Source: Lepisosteus oculatus
Taxonomy: Eukaryota; Chordata; Actinopteri; Semionotiformes; Lepisosteidae
Assembly: GCF_040954835.1 (NCBI RefSeq)
Contig: NC_090703.1
Coordinates: forward strand, 16,877,444-16,941,443
Reading direction: 5' to 3'
Length of the DNA stretch: 64,000 bases
Shown here: positions 21,001-32,600 of the stretch, in pieces
Position numbering within the stretch: position 1 is the first letter of the stretch
How the letters are laid out: each line of letters opens with the position of its first letter
Program-made: the position numbers and the translations under genes
Notes under the pieces: generated by a model
Databases searched by the model: none
Told to the model about the DNA's origin: nothing
The model's input: the letters and a program-made list of their open reading frames with translations, nothing else

Positions 21001-24000
21001 GAGAGTATGATATGGATATGACTAAAAGCCACACTGTGGCTATTGACTGCAAGAGCATTATTAGAGAAATTGATAACCCAATGCAGTCATCAAATAGCAA
21101 TGTTCCATCAACTTTGCATTCAGTAATTAGTAATGCTGATGAAATGGAATTAACAAAGAGCCAAACGGTATTTGGAATGTTTGAAAAATCTAAAAAAAAT
21201 CCGATTGGTTTGTCTATTTCTTCTGATAAAACAATTTTTTTTTCGGTGGACCAGGATGAGATGAACATGACAAAAAGCCATACTGTATCTATTGACAACA
21301 GGGGCCTTTATGAACAAAACGTGGAGCAAAATGACATGAAAATAATGAAAACCCAACCTGCTGCAGTTGACAGTAACAATATTGAAGATGATCGTTTCAT
21401 GGGAATTCATACTAAACCGAGACCTAATATGACTGTTTTTTCTGCTCTCCCTGATAAAACAGTGTTTTTTTCAGAGGGCATAGCTGAAATGGATATGACT
21501 AAAAGTCACACAGTAGCTATTGACAGATCATACATCTTACCAGCAGCAAGTGAAGCAATAGCCAGAAACAAAACAGGAATGTTATTGTCTGAAAGTATTC
21601 TACCAAGTTCCCATTTGTCCACCTCTGAAGCAGAAGATATGGAACTTACAAAGAGCCAGACTGCTAAGATTGACTTCAAAACCACTGCAGCAGACAGTTT
21701 TGTCCCGAAATGTAATATCAGATCTGGAAGAAGTGTCTTGGGTTTCCCTGTTCCTGCTGATATAACAGTTATGTTTTCAGGAGGGTGCGATGATATGGAC
21801 ATGACTAAAAGCCATACTATGGCTATTGAAACCAGCAGCCATTTTGAACAGAATGAGGAGTCAGATGATATGGAAATGACAAGAAGTCAAACTGTTGCAA
21901 TTGACTGGAAGAATATTGAAGCAGCTGATCCATTTATGGGGATCCCAGCTAAACCAAAATGTAATGCGACGTCTTTATTGGCGCCTTCTGATAGAACAGT
22001 ACTTTTTTCAGAGGACTTAGCTGAAATGGAGATAACTAAGAGCCACACAGTGGCTATCAATAGCTCAAACCTCTTACCAGAAAGTGAAAAAAGAGCGAGA
22101 GAGAAATCTGGAATGTTCTTGTCTGAAAGCATCCTACCGCATTCCCACTTTTCCACCTCTGAACCCGATGACATGGAACTTACAAAGAGCCAGACTGTTA
22201 AGATTGATTTTAAAACCACTGCAGCAGACAGTTTTGCCCCAAAATCTAACATCAGATCTAGAAGTGTCTTGGGTTTGTCTGTTCCTGCTGATAGAACAGT
22301 CGTGTTTTCAGGAGAGAATGATGATATGGAAATGACACGAAGTCAAACTGTTGCAATTGACTATAAGAATATTGAAGCAGCTGATCCATTTATGGGGATC
22401 CAAGCTAAACCAAAACGTAATACAACTTCTTTATTGGCTCCTTCTGATAGAACACTAGTTTTTTCAGAGGACTTTGCTGAAATGGAGATAACTAAGAGCC
22501 ACACAGTGGATATTGACAGCTCAAACATTTTACCAACAAATGACAAAATAGGCAGAGATGAATCTGGAATGTTCTTGTCTGTTTCTGCTGATAGAACAGT
22601 TGTTTTTTCAGGAGACTGTGACAATATGGACATGACCAAAAGCCACACAGTGGTCATAGATAAGAGAAAAGTAAAAGAGGTGGGTGAAGATTGCATGCAG
22701 TCTGTTCCAAATAGTGTCCAGCTTAATTCTGAGATGTCGGCTGCCATAAAAATTACAAGAAGCCAAACTAGTGCTGTTGACTGCAGGCCTGTTGAAGCTG
22801 ATTCATTCATTGGAATTCGACAAAGACCTAGAAAAAGTGTGACCTTTTCTTCACTTCCTACTGATAAAACTGTTGTGTTTTCAGAGGATCGGAATGAAAT
22901 GGACATGACTAAAAGCAACACAGTGGTTATTGAAAGTACTTTTTTTCAAAATAATGCAAATATGCAATATTTACTCAAAAGTGATACAGAAAAGACAAAG
23001 AACCAAACTATTGCTAATGATGTGAAAAGCAGCATTGAAATTAACCATCCGAATGCACAGGGAAATAAGAGATTTAAACAAAGTGTGCCTCGTTTGTCCG
23101 CCCCTGTGGACAAAACTACTCTGTTGACAGATGATCAAGATGAAATGGACACAACAAAAAGTCACACACTTGCTGTCGGAAGCAGTAATCTTTTAACACA
23201 AAGAGAGAAAACAACCGGTGAATTGAATAACTCCATTCTGCGAGTAGACTGTTCAGTTTTGGATCAACAAAATATGGATATAACAAGGAGCCAGACAGTT
23301 TTTATTGATTGCAGCACTAATCCAGCAGCAGGTAACAGTACGAAATCTAAGCAATATGTGGCTGCTTTATCGATATCTGAAAAAAATATTGAGTTTTCAA
23401 AACAATGTGATGATATGGATATGGCTAGAAGTCACACAGTGGCCATTGAGAGCAGGCGGCCTTTTGAGCAAGTACCCCGTTTACAATTTCAAGATGATAA
23501 ACAAATAATTGGAAACCAGACTGTTACCATTGGCCACCAAAACAGTGAGATAGTTAACCCATTAATCAAAAGTAAAAGTGCTTCAGATGAGTCAGTTCCT
23601 ATTAAAACAATTACTTTCTCAAAAGGTGAAAATATGGAAAAAACTAAAGGCCAAGAAGTGGCTATTAAAGGAAGGAGTCCTGTGCAAGGCAGTGAAAGAG
23701 ATGTAGAATCCCAGGAAATGTCAGTACAGTGTATGTCTAGAACTATCAAACCAGATATTTTTTCATCCTCTGATAAACCTGCTTTAGGTATGAGTGTATT
23801 GGTAGATGGTCTTGCAACAGAGAAAACACTCTCTGATTCACGTTTTTGTTTTGAACCTCAAAATGTAAATAAATTAGATGAAGAAAGAGGATCTGAAGAC
23901 AAGAGTAACTGTTTTGGATTAAATAATCAAGAAGTTAAAAGAGAGAGTGTTCCTTTCATAGTTTCTGACCTTAACTTAGAATCAAGAGAGCAAATGAAAA

Positions 24001-27000
24001 AGGCTGATTTAACTGAATTAACTTGTGAAATTAATAGAACAGTGGAAGAAAGTGGTGAACTATCTCTACAGAATTCAGGGGCTATTAATGAAGCTGTCAA
24101 AATGGCCAACAGAAGAAGGAGAAGTCTTGTGGATCTCCAGTCAAAACTTAAAAACATTAAAAATATGATCAACAAATCAGAAACTGGGATGACTTGCCAC
24201 ACAGCACCTTTACCTAAATTGATTAAGCTCTCAGAAACCGAAACTGAAGACAAATGTGATAAAGATTCCTTTCCCAGAAATGAATGTAACAATCCTAATG
24301 CAGCTGATTATGGAGAGGTACATTTTGCAGTATCTGAAGAGCCAAAAAATCTTCAATGCAACGACAACAGTAGTCATGTGGATCTAACCAGGAATATGAC
24401 CACACCTGTTAACTTCTGTTATGACAAGCCTCAGAAAACATCAATGTCTTTTGGTGGATTTCTACCAAAGCTCCCACAAAAAAAGAAAATTCTTAATAGT
24501 AAGACACTGAATTGTGCACAGAGCAGTCATTTTGGGAAAGTACTGATTAATGCTGTAACGTCGGACACTGCAATTCAACAAGGAAACAATGACCCTGTCC
24601 AAAATATTGATGAAGAAATTCTTCCTTACTACACTGATGAGGAGGACTCGGCTGAAAATATGAACTGCGAGTTCCCTGCAGAAAACTGCGATAAGGAAAA
24701 CCCTGTTGAAACTGTTGAGACTGATGTTGGTGTAAATGACTCAGGCTTTGATAAACCAGTACTCAACCAAACACCAAGGCAGAAAAGACCTCTCCAGGAA
24801 GATGGACATGAAGACATCATGGTGCATGACAGAAAGATCAAGAGAAGCCCCGATGTTCCTTCTGCAAATCAAGAAAAGGTGTGTTATGTTTTTTTATAAT
24901 GCTTCAGAATGTGCTTTGAAGATGCAATAAATCGATTTTTTGTTTGTTTGACTGTATAGGTTTGCTTTTTATTTAGAATTTATTATATGCTGGAAGGTAG
25001 GTTATTTAATTGATCCTGAAATTTACATCTCTACCAGGTAGAGTTCTTGTTTTCTTGTCACTACAGATTTTTATTTTCTTACTTAGGAAGCCAGAGTGTG
25101 TCGTGTCCAGTGGAGCAGTAGTGCTTTGGGCATTACAGCAGAAATCCTGCCAAGTGGGACAATGACCAAGACCTTTGACACCACTTCTGGTAGCAGCAAC
25201 AGCATGAACCTAAAAGCTGAAGCAACATTTGACTCAAGTGGTAAGCAACATTTTTTGTTATAATGTTTTACTCTAAGTTAGTGAACATGGAAAGGCTGTA
25301 ATGTTGGATTTAAGGAAAACAGAAAAAATATTAAACAATTTCTACTGAATTTGTATTTAAACGGAAGCCCTGTGTCCTTAGTGTCAAAAATGCTATATCT
25401 AACATCGTAGAAATATAAATGATAAAGTCTTTACAAAATGATCTAATTAAAATGTACTAGATTTCAAGTGATTCTAAGAATTTTGTCAATGATAAATTGA
25501 GACGAATAGGCAATAGAAAGAAAGTAGACGTAGTGCTCAGGAACTGTAAGAGCCAATACATTATTTAATGTTTTTTTTCCTGAATGATTCACAGCTCAGA
25601 GATGCAGTAGATTCGAATCCCAATTTTTGGAGGAGATAGAGGATTTACAAGAGGTAATTTTTATTGTATAGATACATTATATTTTGTTTTTTGTATAATA
25701 AAAGTTTTATACAACTATAAATTAGAAGGTACTAAACTGTATAATATATTCAGTATAAGTTTAATAAAGTAATGAAATGTTTAAATAGCTACTTTCTTTA
25801 ACTCTTAGAAATATTTATGTATCTTAAGCAGGTAGAATGTATTAATGAATAACCAAAAGTTTTATTTTTCCTGTGAGGGGAAAAATGTGAATAATCATTT
25901 AACTTTTACTTTTTTATTTTAGAAACTTCAAGATGGTAGCATTACAGCCAAAGAATTTCTCCAGCTCCTTGATGTCTATATGCATATCCAGAGACCTAGG
26001 CAGAGCACACTTCCTCACAATGTACGAATTGAAACAAGCCTGGATCTTTTGTTTTGTAGTTTCATTAAAAGCTTGTTTAGTCCTTCAGGATTCTGAAAAA
26101 TATTATAATTCTTCTTGCATCCATGCAAAGCATTGGCAAAGCATTACTGCTTTGGGGGTCCTTATTCCAAAAAGGTTATCCACTCTAGATTCAAAGATTG
26201 TATAGATTCTGTATAATGTAACTTGAATTATTATGTTAGCCTTCTCAGAACAATGTTATTTAAAATTGTACAAAGCAACAGGTTTTATATTTTTAAATGA
26301 CATTCTTGGTCGGGCAGTGGCTCTGTGGCTAAGGATCTGCGCCTGTGGCTGGAAGGTTGCCGGTTCGTATACCGCGACCGGCAGAGGAATCCTACTCCGT
26401 TGGGCCCCTGAGCAAGGCCCTTAACCCCAACTGCTTCAGGGGCGCCGTACAAATGGCTGACCCTGCGCTCAGACCCCAAGTTTCTCTCCCTGTCTGTGTC
26501 TCTCATGGAGAGCAAGTTGGGGTATGCGAAAAGACAAATTCCTAATACAAGAAATTGTATATGGCCAATAAAGTGATCTTATCATTTTACTCATCTGAAT
26601 TGCAGGTAGCATCAGATTCAGCTCCTAAGACAGAGGTCTTGCTCAAAGAAAAGTATATTTATAGACCTCAACAACAGGTTTACGAAGAGGACTGTCAAGC
26701 ATTGACAGAGACTGTGGACAAGTATGTTTATTTGACATATACTGTGTGACCTCTCATTCTTTACTGCTTTAGTAAAATGTATTCATTCATATTTTCATGT
26801 ATCAGCAAACGGATGTCAGCATTGTAATACATGTATTTACTTTGTTCATGCTTTCATTGTATAATCTTGCATTTAAAAACTTAAGAGATTTTCATTGTGT
26901 AGCATCAGTAGAAAATTGTTTGGCAAAATTGAAAACTTCTCACAAAATTAACAATGTCAGAAACTTTTAAAAATTTATTATTTAATTGTACACAAAATTA

Positions 27001-30000
27001 TTGTGACGTGTTTACAAATGACTGAATGAATGAAGGAATAAGATCTCAACCAAGAAAACATTCTGTTCTGTAATGTTTGCTCCTGTATATAGACATTGGG
27101 AAAAGAGAACCGGATTAAGTCATTTTTGATTTAAGTCTGGATTTCATATTTAAATAAAATTTACCTTTTTTTTCTTCAAGATTAAAGACCAGAATCTGTG
27201 ACCAAGAAAAAACTTTGAAGAGCATGAATGAATCTCTGTGGTTAACAGTGAAATCTTATTCAAAAGAACAGGTCTGTTACTCTCTTTAAATACATTTACA
27301 TCTCTTTAAATGTATAATTGGCTGAGTGAGAAACAGAAGGAATTATTTGAGATGTTTATCTACTTTTCTGCTATCATATTTTTTATACATATATCAAAAG
27401 TAGGAAAAAAATAATTATTCAACATTTGTCAATTATGTTTTACCAACTATTAAATATTTTTTGTATAGCCCTAAAAATCTATTGTGGTATGAATCTCTTA
27501 TGTATTAATTGCTTTTTTCAGATCTTGCTTTTACAAGTGCTGTATCACTATTAACTTATTTTTTATTCCCTTCAGTTGAGAAGTCTTGCATTCAAGCTGA
27601 ATGAGAAAAAAGTACAATTCAGGAAGAACGTTAAAGCTTATTTCCATGAAATAAAAATTGACTCGTATTCCAAGTTGGTGCAGTGTGCACAGGTGAGAGA
27701 GCAAGTGAACCTTCACACATTGTGTTTGGGATCTTATGGATGTTTATCGTAGGGTATTTTTGAGATATAGTGTTTTATAGATTGTCCAAGAGTAAAGTTC
27801 AATACACGTGCAATGATATACACCAAGTAGAAAATCTTAAACACGAAAGTAACTGCCACTGGGACTTCCCAAGCTAGAGTAGTGTGGATTTAGGGCTGTT
27901 TTGTCTGTTAATTAAAAAAAAATGTACACATGTAAAATCAATTGTGGCTGAGCAAGTTAAAATTGTGGTTTCTAATTTAGAAAAGAATCCTGTTAAATCC
28001 CATTAATCCTGTCCTCCTTTCCTTTTGTTGGCTTGTTGTATCTGATTTAGAGGTGGAGAAAGTACTGAGCAGCACATGTGCAGAATGTGCCTAACATGCA
28101 TTCCTTATTTTCCATACTGAAATACAGAATTATATCTCTGAAATTTATTGAACAGTGCTAAGATTATCATTACTGTACATATCCAGAAATAATTTCTTTC
28201 GACAGACTGCACAACAGGATTTAAAGGAAAAGATCAATTTGACTGAAGGGTTGCTGCAAAACTTAAATGAATGTTTCCATAATCTAGAAGCAGGTATGTA
28301 CAAATGTTTTGTTCAGCAAAAATTACTTAGTTATCTGCATTTCCTTTAATTTTAAACTATACACTGACACCTCGTGCTATGTTGATGATTTTAGGAGATT
28401 TAGTTAAAAGATTTGTCCACTTTGTTCTGTTGCTGAGTAGATATATTGTGTAATATAGTTGATATCTATCATTTATTATATATTAACGTTTATGTGTGTA
28501 ACTATATTTACTGGTATTATTTTGTAGAGCTTGCAGGCTTGGATTGTTCTGAAATGGAAGAAGAAAATGTGAACCCGGAATTGGAGCTTACCTTGAAGAC
28601 TAGGCAAGAAGGTAAATTACTTAGTTTGAACCCACTTACTTCCAGTACATTTAGATGAATTCCCAATTTATAGTAACCTTTTAAGTGCTTTGTTTGCATT
28701 GTTAATGTCCACTTTCTGTTGGAAATCACAACATGCACAATTTGGAATTACTTTCCTATTTTTTTTGTGATTATTGGGGAAATTAGACTGTAGGTATTTT
28801 TTACTGCTGCAAATGTATTGATATAATAAAATGAAGATGCAGATTGAGGCTTTTTCCCTTTTAGTTGTGTAGAAGGCTTAATGATAGCACAAATACTATG
28901 CCCAACCTTGCCACATGTTTGAGTTCACGTTCTACAGGAGGTAATACTTAATACTAATATTAGCAATAATAATTGATGTCCATGTTAATGTTTCATTCAA
29001 AGATAGTTTAAAATAGCCTTTCTTATTTTAATTATATAATTCAAATGTGCTTATTCAGTTTTCATTTTTTCATTTTTCTTTGGTCAATTATAGAGCTTGA
29101 AAACCTCAATGCAGAGGGTGCGGATTGTGAAAGGTAATCTGTTTAAATGTCTGATAAAATATGAAGAACCTTTTTGTCTACGTTAAACTTAATTTAAAAT
29201 TACAATAAATATTTACTTTTCATGTATTCTGTTACAATGGGAGCAATGTGAAAGTTGCATTAAATAGATTTCTCAGAGGTTTTCCCCCAAGCACTGGTTT
29301 AAATGCATTTGCTGTTGGTGACATAATTATGTCAAAAAGTGACATTAGTAACCACTTTATACTGTAAATTAAATTTACTTAGATTACTAGATTTTGTGTG
29401 CTTTTTGCATTTGTAACTATGTGCTCCTAGGCACAGAGGTAAGTGTCAATATTTATTATTGTTTTTGTTGTTGTTGATAAAGATATTACTAATTTAAAAA
29501 AAAAAACTTTTGTTCAGGAAATTGTTCAAATTGGTGACGGAAAATAAACAGCTTGAAACTGAAGTTTGCAAACTGCAGGTGAAAACACAAGAGTTGGAAC
29601 TCTACATTCAAGACCTCAACAGGTGTGGAAATTTTATTTTAATAATAAAAAGTATTTTTTTTGTAAAAGTTTTTCTTTCTTAAATCAGGAAATTAATGTA
29701 ATGAAACATTGAACCATATTTCTCTCTTTATATTTTTATTTCTAGATTATCAGAATGGACACTTACTCAGTGGCTAGATGGCCGGGCAGTCTTCACCTTT
29801 TTGAATGGATCTCTTGAACTCGAACTGGTATTTGAAGCACCACGTGGTGAGTAGCAAAAGCGTATGTATAAAATATTAACCTTAGGTTACGTGAGATACA
29901 AACAGGTTCAATGATGTAGTTTTATTTTTCTTTCCCAGATGAAACTCATTCAAGTGAAAAGGCTGTGCTAAATATTCTGGCTATAAACTTTTACACACTA

Positions 30001-31747
30001 TTGGATGGTAAGTATAACTATACCTTTGAATCTTTTGTTTCTGCTCACACAGGCTGCCTAAGTCTTTCAGTAAATACATTTTAAACCTGTTACATTAGCA
30101 TGATGTTTTTGTAATACAGAATAAATAAAATGAATTTCCAAGACCGACTCAGTTTTCATTAATGGTTATTGATGTTGATGCAAAAAATTTTTCTGATTTC
30201 CACAGATGAAAGAGCACATCCTTCCTCTCTTGTAATCCACAGTCTGATAAACCAGTTCATAAACAGTAAGGAAAGTTGGTGCAAGAAATACTCAACGCAG
30301 TATGATATTCCTAAGGTATGTACTAAACTGTTGAATTGTTGTTGATATTATATTTTGACAGCTTTTCTGCTAAATGTTGGAGATATTTGACTAAATACAG
30401 AACTTTTGTATGAAACATTTAAATGTCTCAATCATTGTTTTCATAGTATGGCATCTGAATAGAAATATGTTACTGAAATCTTTAATTCAAGTTGCTGACA
30501 AAAATGTCCTGTAAATAAGGAGTAATAAGCCAAATATTTCTGTTAGTAGTTTTTAAAATGCTACTTATTTTTTTGACAGCTCCTTCATGACTTCTCTATT
30601 GTGGTTAGTCATCTACGTCTTCTTGGACAAGAGCTCCGATACCTGAAAAAATGGGGGCCGCTCAAATTTGATATATTGGAAATGACACTTTTAGACACAC
30701 AGTGAGTTTTTATGTCTTTGGTTACTATACATAAAGGTGGTCTAGAACCATCTAATTCTAAAGATAACTGGCTGGTTTTGATTTTGACCTGTGCCTCTAA
30801 ACAAAAAATATATATGGTTGCAACTACTTATTTTTAAAATATGCATTTTAAAAGTTATTTATGGGTTTTTTTCTTTGACATTTGCTACCTAAATCGAATA
30901 TCATGGAAAATAAATTTTATATATCAACCTTAAACAATTCATCTTGTTTCCCTTTTTGTAATTTCAGTGTCAAGATTTTGTTCTCCAGTGTTAAAGGATT
31001 TGCAAAGTTTGAAATTACATTAGCTCTTACTCCAGCTTACCCATTTTCCCGTCTAGTGCTGTTGGACTTCAAAAATTACATTGGAAATTTAAGGTAAGTC
31101 AGTAAAAATTGTGTTGGGGTGCAAGTTTAAACTGATTCCTAAACAGTTTGGCTTTTACATCATTCCTTTTGCACCCAAACCCCCTCCTTTTAGTGTTTTG
31201 CATTCCAAATTTTCTTTGAAAAATGTGATGACTCCAAATACATGTCTCTAATCATTGCCTCGATTTCCAAAAAAGTAATGGTATCATCAAAAATAAGCCA
31301 TCATTTTTCTGTTTCCCTTGGAACCAATTTAGCCATTCCCCTTTTAAACCTGAACTCCACAATTTTCCATTAAAATTATTTTTACACTTTTTCATGTCTC
31401 TTGGATTGTACAAACCTACTTTTTAACAAAGTAGTATTCACAATATATCACAGTATTTATATCATCACATCAGCAGTGATACAAAACCCAATTTCTTTTA
31501 TGTGGCATCTATAATACACTGTTGAATACACTGTTTACCTTCATATAGTATCATATAAGAAAACAGTAAGGTTAATATTTTATGGTTGTTTCACATTAAC
31601 TAATTAGAATCTGAAACCTGTTTATTTCTTAGGTGGGAACAGATCGAAGAGGTACTATGTGCAGTTCAACCTGAAAACGACTACCTTACCAGGATTGTGG
31701 AAAAGATTCACCTAAACCTACTGACAAAGCCTTCTGTCCATTTTTAA
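15082..31747 (+). CDS. KNL1: Kinetochore scaffold 1 (KNL1/CASC5/Spc105)
   Basis: KNL1 is the outer-kinetochore scaffold that joins the MIS12 complex to BUB3/BUB1/BUBR1 and PP1. Twenty-five coding exons join in phase: 15082-15119, 15570-15612, 16362-16418, 16696-16772, 17170-17225, 18302-18326, 18617-18654, 18802-18854, 19407-24878, 25087-25240, 25595-25653, 25923-26021, 26606-26721, 27181-27271, 27576-27692, 28206-28293, 28528-28611, 29094-29133, 29518-29622, 29746-29846, 29939-30007, 30206-30315, 30580-30701, 30968-31093 and 31633-31747. The product is 2484 residues; human is about 2340. PP1-docking motifs SILK (27-30) and RVSF (62-65) are intact. KI-like BUB1/BUBR1 motifs are NLDVGEFISRLD (182-193) and KICSKDFLSRLK (267-278). 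The 1824-codon exon holds the MELT array. A coiled coil covers about 2070-2270. The C-terminal RWD region (about 2270-2484) matches human in segments such as LSEW and GFAKFEITL. Two in-frame ATGs (15082, 15088) could start translation. Confidence 0.95.
16140..16200 (+). mobile_element. L2-type LINE 3' end fragment
   Basis: A stretch with CATTTCCCTCAGGGGACAA followed by TAAAATCTTATCTTA resembles the 3' terminus of fish L2-type LINEs (stem plus AATAAA-like tail). Nothing upstream is recognisable. It lies in a KNL1 intron. Confidence 0.5.
19488..23672 (+). repeat. KNL1: KNL1 MELT repeat array (about 30 units)
   Basis: This coding array lies wholly inside exon 19407-24878. Units carry M-[D/E]-[M/L/I]-T followed by KSHT or [K/R]SQT and a hydrophobic-acidic end such as VAID. 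SHT-type units are usually preceded by an aromatic TVVF/TVLF motif 8-12 residues upstream. SQT-type units lack it and are followed by motifs such as DFKTT or KNIEAADPFMGI. SHT and SQT units alternate along the array. The last units (for example GENMEKTKGQ) are degenerate. In known KNL1, MPS1-phosphorylated MELT threonines bind BUB3-BUB1, and the SHT segment contributes to that binding. Confidence 0.92.
26308..26583 (+). mobile_element. tRNA-derived SINE, copy B
   Basis: The head GGGCAGTGGCTCTGTGGC is tRNA-like and a B-box-like GGTTCGTATACC follows. The central GAGCAAGGCCCTTAACCCC block and the tail with GCCAATAAAGTGATCTTAT follow in order. It is the opposite-strand sibling of 774-1046. It ends about 20 bp before the acceptor of the KNL1 exon at 26606. 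Confidence 0.88.
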
Positions 31748-32600
31748 GCACTGCTATATCCAATGCCATTTTTTAATGTTGATGAGAGTTAAATATTTTA
31801 AATCCAAAACATTGTTTAAAAGCTTTTTAACATATGCACTCACTTTATTTTGAAGATTAAATTCTTCATAACCCTGTGTTAGCCACCAAGCCTAATATGT
31901 TATTTCTGAGCACCTTTAGCTCAGGATGGAGGAGCTGTGCACTAAAGACTCCAGCCTCCCTCATATGTTTCTGATGCTGATATATTGACTTGTCATTTTC
32001 TCTTTTGTATTCAGTGCTACTGCCTAGCTAATGTTCCGATTTGGTAGTCAGTAAAAACTTAATTAGGGCTCTAATCAGAAGTTACAATAATACGCAGCCT
32101 TTCATTTCACAATGTCCTGGTTTTAACAAGCCATGCTGTGTAGTACTAACATACTATTGTGGGTTTATCTGAGTGACATTTGCAGTGAAACTTTGCTGTA
32201 ACTTCACTGTCCCTTTTTAGTACACATCCTGAATTTAAGTTTCTCATTAGTGCTAATCAGTTTGTAAAGTCAGCCTTGTATATATAAAACAAATCAGATA
32301 GCTCCAGATATTTACTATTTGCAAAGGATTTACCATTTTTTAAGTAGACTTTGTATATTTGAATAAATATGTAAGCGTTTATGTATTTTTTTTACTCTGT
32401 ATATGTATAGATGCAGCTTTAAGTAGAGGTGAATCAGGAATTAGTTTTCTCTTTCTTAAAGTAATTTTAAGTATGCTTGAAGTTGTTGTGTATTTAATTT
32501 AACCAGATTTATTTCTTAATTTTGCTTTTCTGAAAAGTTAAGCTTGATAAAAGAGATACAATGTTTTGTGTTGAATAAAAACATTTCTAAAAAGATTCAG
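31748..32600 (+). other. KNL1: KNL1 3' UTR with two poly(A) signals
   Basis: After the TAA at 31745-31747 the sequence is AT-rich and non-coding. AATAAA occurs at 32362-32367 and 32574-32579, so two alternative 3' ends are plausible. Confidence 0.6.

Noticed and set aside
19488-23672. Regularly spaced repeats that might suggest a CRISPR-like array
   Set aside because: The repeats are in-frame protein repeats of KNL1, with diverged DNA and variable spacing.
19787-24841. Many long minus-strand open frames opposite the large KNL1 exon, such as 20690-21298 and 22361-22921
   Set aside because: They mirror the repeated plus-strand MELT codons and share their period. They have no splice context or family match, so they are shadows of KNL1.
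26308-26380. A possible tRNA gene
   Set aside because: A- and B-box-like sequences are present, but no cloverleaf with a proper anticodon arm forms and the unit is the head of a SINE also found at 774-1046.
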